Below, one piece after another: positions 37,169 through 46,116 of a DNA stretch of 64,000 nucleotides. Position 1 is the stretch's first letter, and each line of letters opens with the position of its first letter. This DNA is from Myxococcales bacterium (lineage in GTDB: Bacteria > Myxococcota_A > Bradymonadia > REDH01), in the NCBI GenBank assembly GCA_947496715.1, contig CANMDT010000001.1, positions 1 to 64,000 on the forward strand. The letters run 5' to 3'. Under the pieces are notes generated by a model. That model saw only the letters and a list, made by a program, of their open reading frames with translations, was not told the origin of the DNA and did no database searches. A program made the translations under genes and the position numbers.

Positions 37169-38336
37169 CAGCTTCGCGTCGCAGTCCGGCCTGCTCGACC
37201 GCTTCCGCGCACCGCTCCGCGTCTGGGTATCACGCGCCCTCTCCGCCCACCTCCCCTCCCTTTCTGCAGCGCTGGGCGACGATGCCGAGGTACACGCGCT
37301 GGTCGATGGCGCGCTGCCGCCCAGCATGGGTCCCGCCGTCCTCCTCGCCGCACCCTCCGACCTCGCCCCCTCCAACGAGCCGGTCCTGCGCGAGCTCGTT
37401 CAGGCCGCCGAGCCCGGACGCCTCGTGCTCTACGGCGGCGAGCAAGACAGAGCCGTCCTCCTCACCGCCATCAACCACTGGCGCGTCTTCCGGCTCATCC
37501 CCTCCATCACAGGGCTCCCGGCCGTCGTCGACGCCATCCAGAAGGCCCACGAGACCACCGAAATGGAGCTCGCGCTCGATTTCGGCATCCGCGACCTCGC
37601 CCAGCAGAACGAACACCTCGGACGCACCCTCGAGCGCCTGCAGCGCACCCGCGGGCAGCTCCTCCACGCAGAGCGGCTCACCACCCTCGGCCGGCTCACC
37701 ACCGGCCTCGGCCAGGCCCTCGACTCCCACCGCGTCGCCACCGACGATCTCTCTGCTGCCAGCAAGCGCATCACGCTCGACGCCGAACTCCTCGATGTCG
37801 TCGAGCGAACCCTCGAAGGCGGTCGCGCACTCGATTCGCTCCTCAGCGATCTCCTCTACTTCGCCGAAAACCGCGAGCGCCCCCTCCACCTCGCACACCA
37901 CGACGCAGACGCCATCGCCGCTGCCGCGCTCAGGCTTGCCGAGGTCGACCCCGTCTCGCGCAAGCGAAACATCTCCATCTCGCTCCGTTCCGGCAGCTTC
38001 GTCTGCGTTGACCGATACGCCATCTACCAGGTCCTCATCAACCTCCTCCGCAACGCCATGCAGGCGACCGAGGACGGCGGCACCATCGAACTCAACGCTC
38101 GCCTCATCGACGGCGAAGTTGTCTTCGAGGTTATCGACAACGGCACTGGTATGTCGCCCGACACCCAGGCCCGCCTCTTCGAACCCTTCTTCACCACCAA
38201 AGGCCGTGACGGACTGGGGCTCGGACTCCGCGTCTCGCGCCTCACAGTCGAGCGCCACGGCGGACGCATGGAGTGCCAGTCCACCCCCGGAACTGGCTCC
38301 ACCTTCCGCCTCTTCCTGCCCATCAGCGCCCACTGA
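37161..38336 (+). CDS. Histidine-kinase-like protein lacking the phospho-histidine
   Basis: The start is the ATG at 37161 inside the previous gene's end; the track ORF begins 600 bp too early. The 391-residue product has a receiver-like N-terminal part (about 50-140) without an acceptor Asp. An H-box-like helix follows, TLGRLTTGLGQALDS, in which Q185 replaces the phospho-accepting His. The ATPase domain is well preserved: NLLRNAMQAT, VIDNGTGMS, LFEPFFTTKG, GLGLGLRVSRL. It therefore cannot autophosphorylate at the usual site. It may bind ATP, dimerise with the upstream kinase (overlapping genes), or phosphorylate a partner domain. Both halves seem to be paralogous with the upstream protein. 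Confidence 0.85.
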   Translation: MASSFASQSGLLDRFRAPLRVWVSRALSAHLPSLSAALGDDAEVHALVDGALPPSMGPAVLLAAPSDLAPSNEPVLRELVQAAEPGRLVLYGGEQDRAVLLTAINHWRVFRLIPSITGLPAVVDAIQKAHETTEMELALDFGIRDLAQQNEHLGRTLERLQRTRGQLLHAERLTTLGRLTTGLGQALDSHRVATDDLSAASKRITLDAELLDVVERTLEGGRALDSLLSDLLYFAENRERPLHLAHHDADAIAAAALRLAEVDPVSRKRNISISLRSGSFVCVDRYAIYQVLINLLRNAMQATEDGGTIELNARLIDGEVVFEVIDNGTGMSPDTQARLFEPFFTTKGRDGLGLGLRVSRLTVERHGGRMECQSTPGTGSTFRLFLPISAH

Positions 38337-38364
38337 CCAGCGGCCCGCGCCGAACGGTCAAAAC

Positions 38365-38394
38365 TTGGGTTCCTCTGTCCGCATCGCCTAGTCT
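38365..38394 (+). promoter_or_regulatory. Sigma70-like promoter for the PilZ-methyltransferase gene
   Basis: TTGGGT (38365-38370) and TAGTCT (38389-38394) with an 18-bp spacer, giving a start near 38401 and a leader of about 23 nt. Confidence 0.45.
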
Positions 38395-38423
38395 GCTGAC
38401 TCTCACACGCAAGGGGTCTGCAG

Positions 38424-39896
38424 ATGTCCAAGAAGAAGCAATACGACGACCTCTACGGTGGCGTTGGCCGAGCGATGAACTTTCGCGCCAAGCGCGTCCT
38501 CGCCCGAGAGGTAGCCGATCTGGACGGCTTCGACCTCACCGTCGACGGCAAGCCCGCACAGGTCCACGACCTCGCCATGAGCGGTCTCTCCTTTCACACG
38601 CCGCCCGCCGACTCCTCGGCCGTCGGAGATGCCGTCGAACTCCGCGTCTGCTTCGCCGAACAGGTCATCTTCGAGGGCGCTGCACGCGTCGCACGCATCG
38701 AAGACCTCGGCCGCAGCCGGCGCATCGCCGTTCAGCTCCTCACAGGCTTCCTCGACCTGCCGGCCATCCGCCGGGCCGACGAAGATCGCACCCTCCAACT
38801 GCGGCTCGGCACCGGCGCAGACAAGGTCCGAGACAAGGTCCCTGCCGACTTCCGCGAGGTCAACGAGCACGCCGCTTTTTTCCTTGCCCACCACCGCCGC
38901 CTCCTCGACGAGACCGAAAACCGCTACCGCGAGCAGGGTGCCAACGGTCGCGAACTCATCGACAGGCTCGTCCAGCAGGCCTCCGATGCCATGCGACCCG
39001 AGTGGCTCGCCATCTCGAGCCGCGCCGGCGAGATCGCCCGCCCCTACCTTGAAGACACTGAGACCCGCGCCGCGATGAAGGCCTATGTAGAGACCCTCAT
39101 CACTTCGCAGCTCCTCGATGTTCCCATCGTCTCTCGCGCCTATACCAAGCCCCTCGGCTACGCTGGCGACTACCAGGTAATGAACCTCATCTTCCGCAAC
39201 GCCTACGAAGGCCGCACGGTCTTCTCACGCGTGATCAACAAGCTCTTCGTCGAGGAGTCCATCGCCGAAGGCGCCCGCGCGAGGCTCGAACTTCTCAAGA
39301 AAATCTATGCCGACGAGCTCGACCGGCGAACCGCCCTCGGAGCCACCGAGCCCTTCCGGATCATGAGCCTCGGCTGCGGCCCCGCCAAAGAGGTCTCCGA
39401 CTTCGCCGACGGCCCCGATGCCTGGCCAACCCCCATCCACTGGACCCTCCTCGACCAGGACGAGCAGGTGCTCTCGCTCGCCTACAGCGAGTCCTTCAAG
39501 CGACTCACCGCACGCCGTGATGGAAGCTCCGTCCGCTGCCTCTACATGTCCTTCCAGCAGCTCATCGCAGACCCCGAAGGCTCGTTCACCGAAGAGTCCC
39601 ACGACCTCGTCTACGCCTCCGGGCTCTACGACTACCTCCGCCAAAACCGGGCGAGGGAGCTCACCCGTGCCCTCTACGACAAGACCTCTCCTGGCGGTCT
39701 CTGCATCATCGCCAATGGAGCCGCCCCCTCCAAGTCGCTCTGGCCCACAGAGTTCATCCTCGACTGGACACTCATCTACCGCACCGAGGCAGAGATGCGC
39801 GACATCGCCGCAGCACTCCCCGCTGATGCAGAGGTCGAGTTCACTGCGGAGCGCGAAGGCGCCTTCTCCTTCCTCATCGCCCGCAAGCCTGGCTAG
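38424..39896 (+). CDS. PilZ domain-SAM methyltransferase fusion (PhcB-like family)
   Basis: A 490-residue protein. Residues about 18-115 form a PilZ-like domain with RVLAR (RxxxR, 24-28) and a DLAMSG element, consistent with c-di-GMP binding although the usual Ser is Ala. A helical segment follows, then the landmark KPLGYAGDYQVMNLIFRNAYEGRT. The Rossmann methyltransferase domain has IMSLGCGPAKEVSDF (motif I), WTLLDQDEQVLSLA, HDLVYASGLYDYL and PGGLCIIANG. The KPxGYAGDY plus methyltransferase combination is the one annotated as 'extracellular factor 3-hydroxypalmitic acid methyl ester biosynthesis' (PhcB-like). The reaction would methylate a fatty acyl carboxylate to make a diffusible signal. 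This family call is from recalled motif patterns, not a search. Confidence 0.72.
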   Translation: MSKKKQYDDLYGGVGRAMNFRAKRVLAREVADLDGFDLTVDGKPAQVHDLAMSGLSFHTPPADSSAVGDAVELRVCFAEQVIFEGAARVARIEDLGRSRRIAVQLLTGFLDLPAIRRADEDRTLQLRLGTGADKVRDKVPADFREVNEHAAFFLAHHRRLLDETENRYREQGANGRELIDRLVQQASDAMRPEWLAISSRAGEIARPYLEDTETRAAMKAYVETLITSQLLDVPIVSRAYTKPLGYAGDYQVMNLIFRNAYEGRTVFSRVINKLFVEESIAEGARARLELLKKIYADELDRRTALGATEPFRIMSLGCGPAKEVSDFADGPDAWPTPIHWTLLDQDEQVLSLAYSESFKRLTARRDGSSVRCLYMSFQQLIADPEGSFTEESHDLVYASGLYDYLRQNRARELTRALYDKTSPGGLCIIANGAAPSKSLWPTEFILDWTLIYRTEAEMRDIAAALPADAEVEFTAEREGAFSFLIARKPG

Positions 39897-39899
39897 CCC

Positions 39900-42590
39900 A
39901 TGCCGCAAGCCACCGCCTCCTACCTCGTCGTCCCTGCCCTCGCGGACGCACCCCTCAGTCTCACCGACGAGGAGCAGGAGGAGTTTCGGCGTCAATCACG
40001 GGGCATCACCAAGGCTGCACTCCAGACCGAGGCCTGGCTCGCCTTCTTCCTCATTCCCTGCTTTGGCATCCTCGATTGGGTCGTGCTGCCCGACTACTTC
40101 GGCACCTTCATGCTGCTCAGGCTCGCAGCAAGCCTCGTCTCACTCGCCACCGCCATCGCATGCCGGTCGCAGAGCGACTTCGTGCTCCGACACATCGAAA
40201 CCATCTCCATCGCCTTCCACGTGAGCATCACCTCCGCCATCGCCACCATGTGCTGGTTCGATGGCGGACTCGACTCGCCCTATTACGCTGGAATGGTCCT
40301 CGTCTACCTCGGCTTCGGCCACTTCCAGCTCATGCCGCTGGCCAAGGCCGTTCTTGTCCCGGTCCTCAGCTACATCATCTACATTGCACCCGCACTCTCG
40401 GGAACGACCCACATCGCTTCGCCCGCCTCGGCCATCAACAACCAGTTCTTCCTCGTCTCCTTCGGCTTCGTAACCGTCGTCTCCTGCAACCAGAAACTCC
40501 GACTCCAGATGCGGCAGTTCCTGACCAACCGCAGCCTCGACCTCGCACGCACCGAGGCCGAGCGCGCCAACGAGAAGCTCAAGCAGCTCGACAGGATGAA
40601 GTCCCAGTTCTTCGCCAACATCACCCACGAGCTACGTACCCCGCTCACCATGATCCTCGCACCCGTCGAGTCAGCGAACGACGGCGCGCGCGGCGTTGTC
40701 CCCGCCCACCTCGCACCCACGCTCAAGGATGTCTGGCGCAACGGACTCAAGCTCCTCAAACTCATCAACGACCTCCTCGACTTCTCCAAACTCGAAGAGG
40801 GCTTCGCACGCCTCCGCATCGACGAAACAGACCTCCCCGTCTTCGTCCGACAGATCACCGGCTACGCAGCAGACATGGCCGCCAGAAAGGAGATCACCCT
40901 CTCCTTCAACATCGCAGCGGACCCCGGCACGATGCACCTCGACCATGAGAAGCTCGAGCGAATCGTCGTCAACCTCGTAGACAACGCCCTCAAGTTCACC
41001 CCCATCGCGGGCTCCGTCGAAGTCACCATCGACTGCTCTCCCACCCACGCCTTTGTCCGCGTCAAAGACAACGGCATCGGCATCGCACCCGAAGCACTCG
41101 ACCGCGTCTTCGAGCGCTTCACACAGGCGGACGGCTCCATCCATCGCCAGTTCGGTGGCACGGGAATCGGACTCGCCTTCGCCCGTGAACTCGCCCGCCT
41201 CCACGGCGGAGACATCTCCGTTACGAGCGAACCTGGCCACGGCTCCGTCTTCACACTCAGCCTCCGGCGCGGGCGTGACCACTACGACCCCAATCTCATG
41301 GACCGGCGCAAAAATGCCGCCCCTGCCGGAGCAGCCATCCGCGGCGACGACGCCGGACCCGCAGAGTGGGCACGCCACCTCACCGAGCGTTTCGACTACA
41401 AGTTCCAAGGCATCGACGAGGCCACCGAACGCCGTGCCGTCCCCCGCTCCGACGACGAAGGAAAAACCAGCAAGGTCCTCATCGTCGAAGACAACCCCGA
41501 CATCCTGCGACTCCTTAACCTCGAACTCTCCGTCGAGCACTCCGTCTACGTCGCCAAGGATGGGCGCCAGGGCATCGAACTCGCACTTCGCGAACAGCCT
41601 GATGTCATCCTCACAGACTTCATGATGCCCGAGGTTGACGGACTCACCCTCATCCGAACCCTGCGCGCCGAGAGCCGCACCGCAGACATCCCCATCATCA
41701 TGCTCACCGCCAAAGGCGATGTAGAAGACCGCCTCGCAGCCGCAGAGGCCGGCGCAGACCTCTACCTCTCAAAGCCCTTCAGCACCCGTGAAGTCCGCGC
41801 CGCCGTCAACGCCCAGCTCAAGCGCCGCGGACGCCAGGTCGGCAACATCATCCGCGCACAGGTTCAGAGCCTCGAGCTCATCTCGGCCAGCCTCGCGCAC
41901 GAGATCCACAACCCGCTCGCCTACATCAAAAACGCCAACACCATCGTCACCGAAAACATCGAAAAACTGCTGCGCATCATCGCAGATCCGGCCCTCTCCG
42001 ACGAAGAGAAAACCAAGCGTATCGAAGCAATCCGAAACAGGCTCGGCCGCTCCACCACCATCGCCGATCAGGGCGTCGAACGCATCTCCCAGATCGTCGA
42101 CCTCGTCCGCCGCTACGCACGCGCCGGCTACAGCCCCGACCCCATCTCCTTCTCCATCGACGACTCCCTCCAAGACGTCCTCAGGCTCATCCACAGGCCG
42201 CACGACAGCGTCCTACTCCACGCCGAGCTCGAAGCCGGCGATGCACTCATCCGCGTCCGACCCGAAGAGCTCCATCTCGTCTGCCGCAACCTCATCCAGA
42301 ACGCCGTCGAAGCCATCGGCGAACGGGGCGACGTCTGGATTGTCGCCAAACGCGAAAATGACGACATCACCATTGCCATCCGCGACAACGGACCCGGCAT
42401 CAACCGCGAGCACATGGCCCGCATCTTCACCCCCTTCTTCTCCACCAAGGAGACGGGCAAGGGCATGGGAATCGGCCTCTCCATCGCCTTCCAGATCGTC
42501 AACAATGCCGGCGGCTCCATCGAGGTCGCCAGCACCCTCGGAGAGGGAGCCACCTTCACCGTACGCATCCCGCTGATCCGTCACGCCTAG
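39900..42590 (+). CDS. Six-TM hybrid sensor with two histidine-kinase modules and a receiver
   Basis: An 896-residue protein starting 3 bp after the previous gene. About six hydrophobic helices lie at residues 40-205. Kinase module 1 has FANITHELRTP (H243), NLVDNALKF, VKDNGIGI and GGTGIGLAFARE. The receiver has VEDNP, D573 in LTDFMMPEVDG and LSKPFS. Kinase module 2 has LAHEIHNPL (H667), NLIQNAVEAI, DNGPGIN, FTPFFSTKETGKGMGIGLS. No separate periplasmic domain is evident, so ligand sensing would be by the membrane helices, as proposed for PhcS and RpfC-type sensors of fatty-acid signals. Its position next to the PhcB-like methyltransferase supports that role. Two complete kinase modules in one chain is uncommon. 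Confidence 0.92.
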   Translation: MPQATASYLVVPALADAPLSLTDEEQEEFRRQSRGITKAALQTEAWLAFFLIPCFGILDWVVLPDYFGTFMLLRLAASLVSLATAIACRSQSDFVLRHIETISIAFHVSITSAIATMCWFDGGLDSPYYAGMVLVYLGFGHFQLMPLAKAVLVPVLSYIIYIAPALSGTTHIASPASAINNQFFLVSFGFVTVVSCNQKLRLQMRQFLTNRSLDLARTEAERANEKLKQLDRMKSQFFANITHELRTPLTMILAPVESANDGARGVVPAHLAPTLKDVWRNGLKLLKLINDLLDFSKLEEGFARLRIDETDLPVFVRQITGYAADMAARKEITLSFNIAADPGTMHLDHEKLERIVVNLVDNALKFTPIAGSVEVTIDCSPTHAFVRVKDNGIGIAPEALDRVFERFTQADGSIHRQFGGTGIGLAFARELARLHGGDISVTSEPGHGSVFTLSLRRGRDHYDPNLMDRRKNAAPAGAAIRGDDAGPAEWARHLTERFDYKFQGIDEATERRAVPRSDDEGKTSKVLIVEDNPDILRLLNLELSVEHSVYVAKDGRQGIELALREQPDVILTDFMMPEVDGLTLIRTLRAESRTADIPIIMLTAKGDVEDRLAAAEAGADLYLSKPFSTREVRAAVNAQLKRRGRQVGNIIRAQVQSLELISASLAHEIHNPLAYIKNANTIVTENIEKLLRIIADPALSDEEKTKRIEAIRNRLGRSTTIADQGVERISQIVDLVRRYARAGYSPDPISFSIDDSLQDVLRLIHRPHDSVLLHAELEAGDALIRVRPEELHLVCRNLIQNAVEAIGERGDVWIVAKRENDDITIAIRDNGPGINREHMARIFTPFFSTKETGKGMGIGLSIAFQIVNNAGGSIEVASTLGEGATFTVRIPLIRHA

Positions 42591-42597
42591 TTCGCTC

Positions 42598-42627
42598 TTG
42601 GCCTCACCGCGCCGAGTCTGGTAGCCC
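42598..42627 (+). promoter_or_regulatory. Sigma70-like promoter of the thrABC operon
   Basis: TTGGCC (42598-42603) and TAGCCC (42622-42627), 18-bp spacer, just after the hybrid kinase stop codon. The start would be near 42634, with a leader of about 20 nt containing GAGG before the ATG at 42653. There is no room for a threonine attenuator. Confidence 0.5.
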
Positions 42628-42652
42628 GCATGCGCTTCATCCTGAGGATTTC

Positions 42653-45169
42653 ATGCGCAATCTCACCATCCATAAGTTCGGCGGCACAAGCGTAGGCTCG
42701 GCAGAGCGACTCACCGCCGCCGCCGCCATCATCGCCGCCTCGCAGACCCCTGCGCTTGTCGTCACCTCTGCCATGAGCGGAACCACCGACGCCCTCCTGC
42801 GCGCCATCTTCGCCGCCGCCGACGGACGCGCAAATGAAGCCCGCGCCGAGGTGGGAAGCGTCACGCTCCGACACCTCGAAACGCTCACCGCCCTCAACGA
42901 CGCCAGCGGTCAAACGGGCACCCGCATCGGCCTCCTCTGCGACGAACTCACCCACCTCATCGAGGCCATCGTCGCCCTTGGTGAAGCGAGCCCCCGCTCC
43001 AAGGACCGCATCGTTTCCGTCGGCGAAAAGCTCGCCGCCGAGCTCCTCACACACGCGCTCCAAAGCGCCGGCCGACAGGCCCTCCCCCTCAGCGCAGACA
43101 CCTTCCTCGAAACCGACGCCCGCTTCACCCAGGCGAGCCCCATCCCCCACATCACCGCAGGCCGCATCCGCCGCGCCCTCACGCCCCACCTCGACGCAGG
43201 GCTCACCCCCGTCGTGACCGGCTTCATCGGCTGCTCCGCTGAGGGACACACCACCACGCTCGGACGCGGCGGCAGCGACTTCTCTGCCACCCTCATCGGT
43301 GCCGCGCTCGGAGCCGCCGACATCATCATCTGGACCGATGTCCCCGGCGTCTTCACCGCCAACCCCCGCATCGTCCCCGAAGCCCTCGCCATCCCCCAGC
43401 TCCACCACCGCGAGGCCGCCGAACTCTCCTTCTACGGCGCAAAAGTCCTCCACCAGCGCACCATCCAGCCCGTCAGCGGAACCGACGCCCGCGTCTGGAT
43501 CAAGAGCTCCTTCGAGCCCCACCTCGAGGGCACCCTTGTCGACCGCAACCAGCTCATCGGCTCACACCCCGTAAAGGCCATCAGCGCCGTGCCCGGTCAG
43601 GCCATCGTCAACGTCGAGGGCCGCGGCATGGCCGGCGTCCCCGGCATCGCCGCACGCATCTTCGGCGCCCTCGCCCGCCACGAAATCAGCGTTACTCTCA
43701 TCTGCCAGTCGAGCTCCGAAGCCTCCATCTGCTTCGCCATCCCAAGCGCTGAAGTCGCCTCCGCCGAGGCTGCGCTCAAGCAGGAGTTCCGCCTCGAACT
43801 CGCCGAAGGCTCTATCGACGACATCACCATCCTCCCCGACTGCGGCATCCTCGCCGTCGTCGGACTCGGCATGGCCCACACGACGGGCGTCGCGGCACGC
43901 GTCATGACCGCGCTCGCCAAGCAGGGCGTCAGCCTCATCGCCATCGCCCAGGCCTCCTCGGAGCTCAACATCTCCGTCGTCATCCGCGAGTCCGAAATCC
44001 CCGCCGCCACCCGCGCCCTCCACCGGGCCTTCGAACTCCACCGCCTCGACACCGGCAAAGACGCCGGCGGCCACCTCGACATCATCCTCTTCGGCGTCGG
44101 AAAAATCGCCCGCGCCCTCGTCGAGAACCTCGACCGCCACGCCCCCACCATCCGCGCTCGCTACGGCCTCATCCCCCGCCTCGTCGCCGTCGGCGACCGC
44201 TCCGGCTACCTCCTGCAGCCCTCCGGTCTCGACGCAACCAGCATCGCCGACCTCCTCCGCATCAAGGCAGCGGGCGGCCCCATCACCGACCTCGCCGGCG
44301 CCACCGCCTCCACCGACCCACGCGACCTCCTCCGCGCGGCGCTCCGCTACCGCCTCTCCCACCCCACCCTCGTCGACCTCTCCGACGCCGCGGTCGCCGC
44401 CGACCTCTACGACCTCGCCTTCGCCGAGGGCTGCGACGTCGTCACCGCCAACAAGAAGCCACTGGCCACACCGCCTGAGCGCTACAACGCCATGCGCCAG
44501 CTCCAGCAGACGGGTGCCCGCATCCTCCGCGCAGAGGCCACCGTCGGCGCAGGCCTCCCTGTCATCGACACCCTCGAGATGCTCATCGCCACCGGCGACC
44601 GCATCCACCGCGTCGACGGCTCCCTCTCCGGAACCCTCGCCTTCCTCATGGAGCGCCTCGAGTCCGGCCAGCCCTTCTCCGAGGCCGTCCGCGACGCCGA
44701 GGCCGGCGGCTACACCGAACCCGACCCGGTCGCCGACCTCACAGGCGACGACGTGGTCCGCAAGGCCATCATCATCTCCCGCATCGGCGGCCTCTCACCG
44801 GGCCACATCGAGATCGAGCAGGAGGGCTGGGTCGACGGCTCCCTCGCAGGCCTCCCCCTCCCCCTCCTCCTCGAACGCCTCAAGGAGTTCGACGCCCCCA
44901 TCGCTGCCCGCCTCGCGGCCGCACGCGAACGCGGCGAAGTCATCCGCTTCGTCGCCAGCGTCGAGCCCGGCCGCATCCGCGTCGGCCCGCAGTCGCTCCC
45001 CCTCGACGCCCCGCTCGCCCGCCTCGCCCGCACCGACAACATGATCGTCATCTCCTCCGAGCGCTACGACCAGCGCCCGCTCGTCGTCACCGGTCCCGGC
45101 GCCGGCGTCCAGGTCACCGCCATGGGCGTCCTCAGCGACATCCTCCGCATCATCGCCGAGCGAGGCTGA
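42653..45169 (+). CDS. thrA: Bifunctional aspartokinase/homoserine dehydrogenase
   Basis: An 838-residue fusion. Aspartokinase (1-285) starts HKFGGTSVGSAE, with GRGGSDFSATLIGAALGA and IWTDVPGVFTANPR. Two ACT regions follow (about 310-465: MAGVPGIAARIFGALA, TTGVAARVMTALAKQGVSLIAIAQ). Homoserine dehydrogenase (about 475-838) has LFGVGKIARALVENL, VVTANKKPLA, EATVGAGLPVIDTLEML and SGTLAFLMERL. It converts aspartate to aspartyl phosphate and aspartate semialdehyde to homoserine. The ACT domains imply threonine feedback. Size and order match E. coli ThrA (820 residues). It heads a compact thrA-thrB-thrC operon behind its own promoter. Confidence 0.96.
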   Translation: MRNLTIHKFGGTSVGSAERLTAAAAIIAASQTPALVVTSAMSGTTDALLRAIFAAADGRANEARAEVGSVTLRHLETLTALNDASGQTGTRIGLLCDELTHLIEAIVALGEASPRSKDRIVSVGEKLAAELLTHALQSAGRQALPLSADTFLETDARFTQASPIPHITAGRIRRALTPHLDAGLTPVVTGFIGCSAEGHTTTLGRGGSDFSATLIGAALGAADIIIWTDVPGVFTANPRIVPEALAIPQLHHREAAELSFYGAKVLHQRTIQPVSGTDARVWIKSSFEPHLEGTLVDRNQLIGSHPVKAISAVPGQAIVNVEGRGMAGVPGIAARIFGALARHEISVTLICQSSSEASICFAIPSAEVASAEAALKQEFRLELAEGSIDDITILPDCGILAVVGLGMAHTTGVAARVMTALAKQGVSLIAIAQASSELNISVVIRESEIPAATRALHRAFELHRLDTGKDAGGHLDIILFGVGKIARALVENLDRHAPTIRARYGLIPRLVAVGDRSGYLLQPSGLDATSIADLLRIKAAGGPITDLAGATASTDPRDLLRAALRYRLSHPTLVDLSDAAVAADLYDLAFAEGCDVVTANKKPLATPPERYNAMRQLQQTGARILRAEATVGAGLPVIDTLEMLIATGDRIHRVDGSLSGTLAFLMERLESGQPFSEAVRDAEAGGYTEPDPVADLTGDDVVRKAIIISRIGGLSPGHIEIEQEGWVDGSLAGLPLPLLLERLKEFDAPIAARLAAARERGEVIRFVASVEPGRIRVGPQSLPLDAPLARLARTDNMIVISSERYDQRPLVVTGPGAGVQVTAMGVLSDILRIIAERG

Positions 45170-45171
45170 CC

Positions 45172-46116
45172 ATGCGCGCCGCCGCCCGCACCTGCTTCGC
45201 ACCCGCGACCGTCTCCAACCTCGGCCCCGGCTTCGACCTCCTCGGCCTCGCCATCGAGGGCATCGGCGATACCGTCACCGCCCGCCTCACCGCAGACCCC
45301 GGCGTCACCGTCGAGCGCATCTTCGGCGACAACGGACGCCTCTCGCTCCTGCCCGCCGAAAACACCGCCGCCATCGCGGCCACCAGCACCCTCCGGCTCG
45401 CACACCGCACCGAAGGCATCGCCCTCACCATCCACAAGGGCATGCCCCTCGGCTCCGGCCTCGGCTCCTCCGCAGCCAGCGCCGCGGCCGCCGCACTCGC
45501 GGTCAACCTGCTGCTCGGCTCCCCCCTCAAGCGCTCCGAACTCGTCGCAGCCGTCCTCGACGCAGAAGAGGCCGTCTCCGGTCGCCACGCCGACAACGCC
45601 GCCCCCGCCCTCCTCGGCGGCCTCGTCCTCGTCCGCTCCCTCGACCCCATCGACATCCTCCGACTCCCCATCCCCCCAGACCTCTTCGTCGCCGTCGTGA
45701 CCCCGGACTGCGAGGTCTCCACCCGCGCCGCGCGCGAGCTCCTGCCCAAGCAGATCCCCCTCCGCGCCCGCACCGAGAACGCAGCCAACATCGCCTCCTT
45801 CGTCGCCGCCTGTTACACCCGCGACCTCGGCCTCCTCGCGGCCTCCATCGTCGACCCTGTCGTCACCACGCCGCGACTCGGCCTCATCCCCGGTGGCGCA
45901 GCCGCCCTCGACGCAGCGCAGGCCGCAGGCGCCCTCGCCAGCTCCATCAGCGGCTCAGGCCCCTCCCTCTTCGCCCTCTGCCACACCCGCGCCACCGCGC
46001 AGCGCGCCGCCGCCGCCATGGTCGCCGCCTTCGCTGCTCACAACCTCGCAGCAAAGCCCGTCATCTCTCCCGCCGACGGCCGCGGCGCGCGCGAAGTGCA
46101 GGACCCGCTCGCATGA
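45172..46116 (+). CDS. thrB: Homoserine kinase
   Basis: A 314-residue GHMP kinase, 2 bp after thrA. It shows the N-terminal ATVSNLGPGFDLLGLA, the phosphate-binding PLGSGLGSSAASAAAAALA and, at the C-terminus, the GHMP motif 3 SSISGSGPSLFALC. HADNAAPALLGG matches the homoserine-kinase region between them. It phosphorylates homoserine at the expense of ATP, forming O-phosphohomoserine for ThrC. The stop codon overlaps the thrC start (ATGA), fixing translation coupling. Confidence 0.96.
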   Translation: MRAAARTCFAPATVSNLGPGFDLLGLAIEGIGDTVTARLTADPGVTVERIFGDNGRLSLLPAENTAAIAATSTLRLAHRTEGIALTIHKGMPLGSGLGSSAASAAAAALAVNLLLGSPLKRSELVAAVLDAEEAVSGRHADNAAPALLGGLVLVRSLDPIDILRLPIPPDLFVAVVTPDCEVSTRAARELLPKQIPLRARTENAANIASFVAACYTRDLGLLAASIVDPVVTTPRLGLIPGGAAALDAAQAAGALASSISGSGPSLFALCHTRATAQRAAAAMVAAFAAHNLAAKPVISPADGRGAREVQDPLA

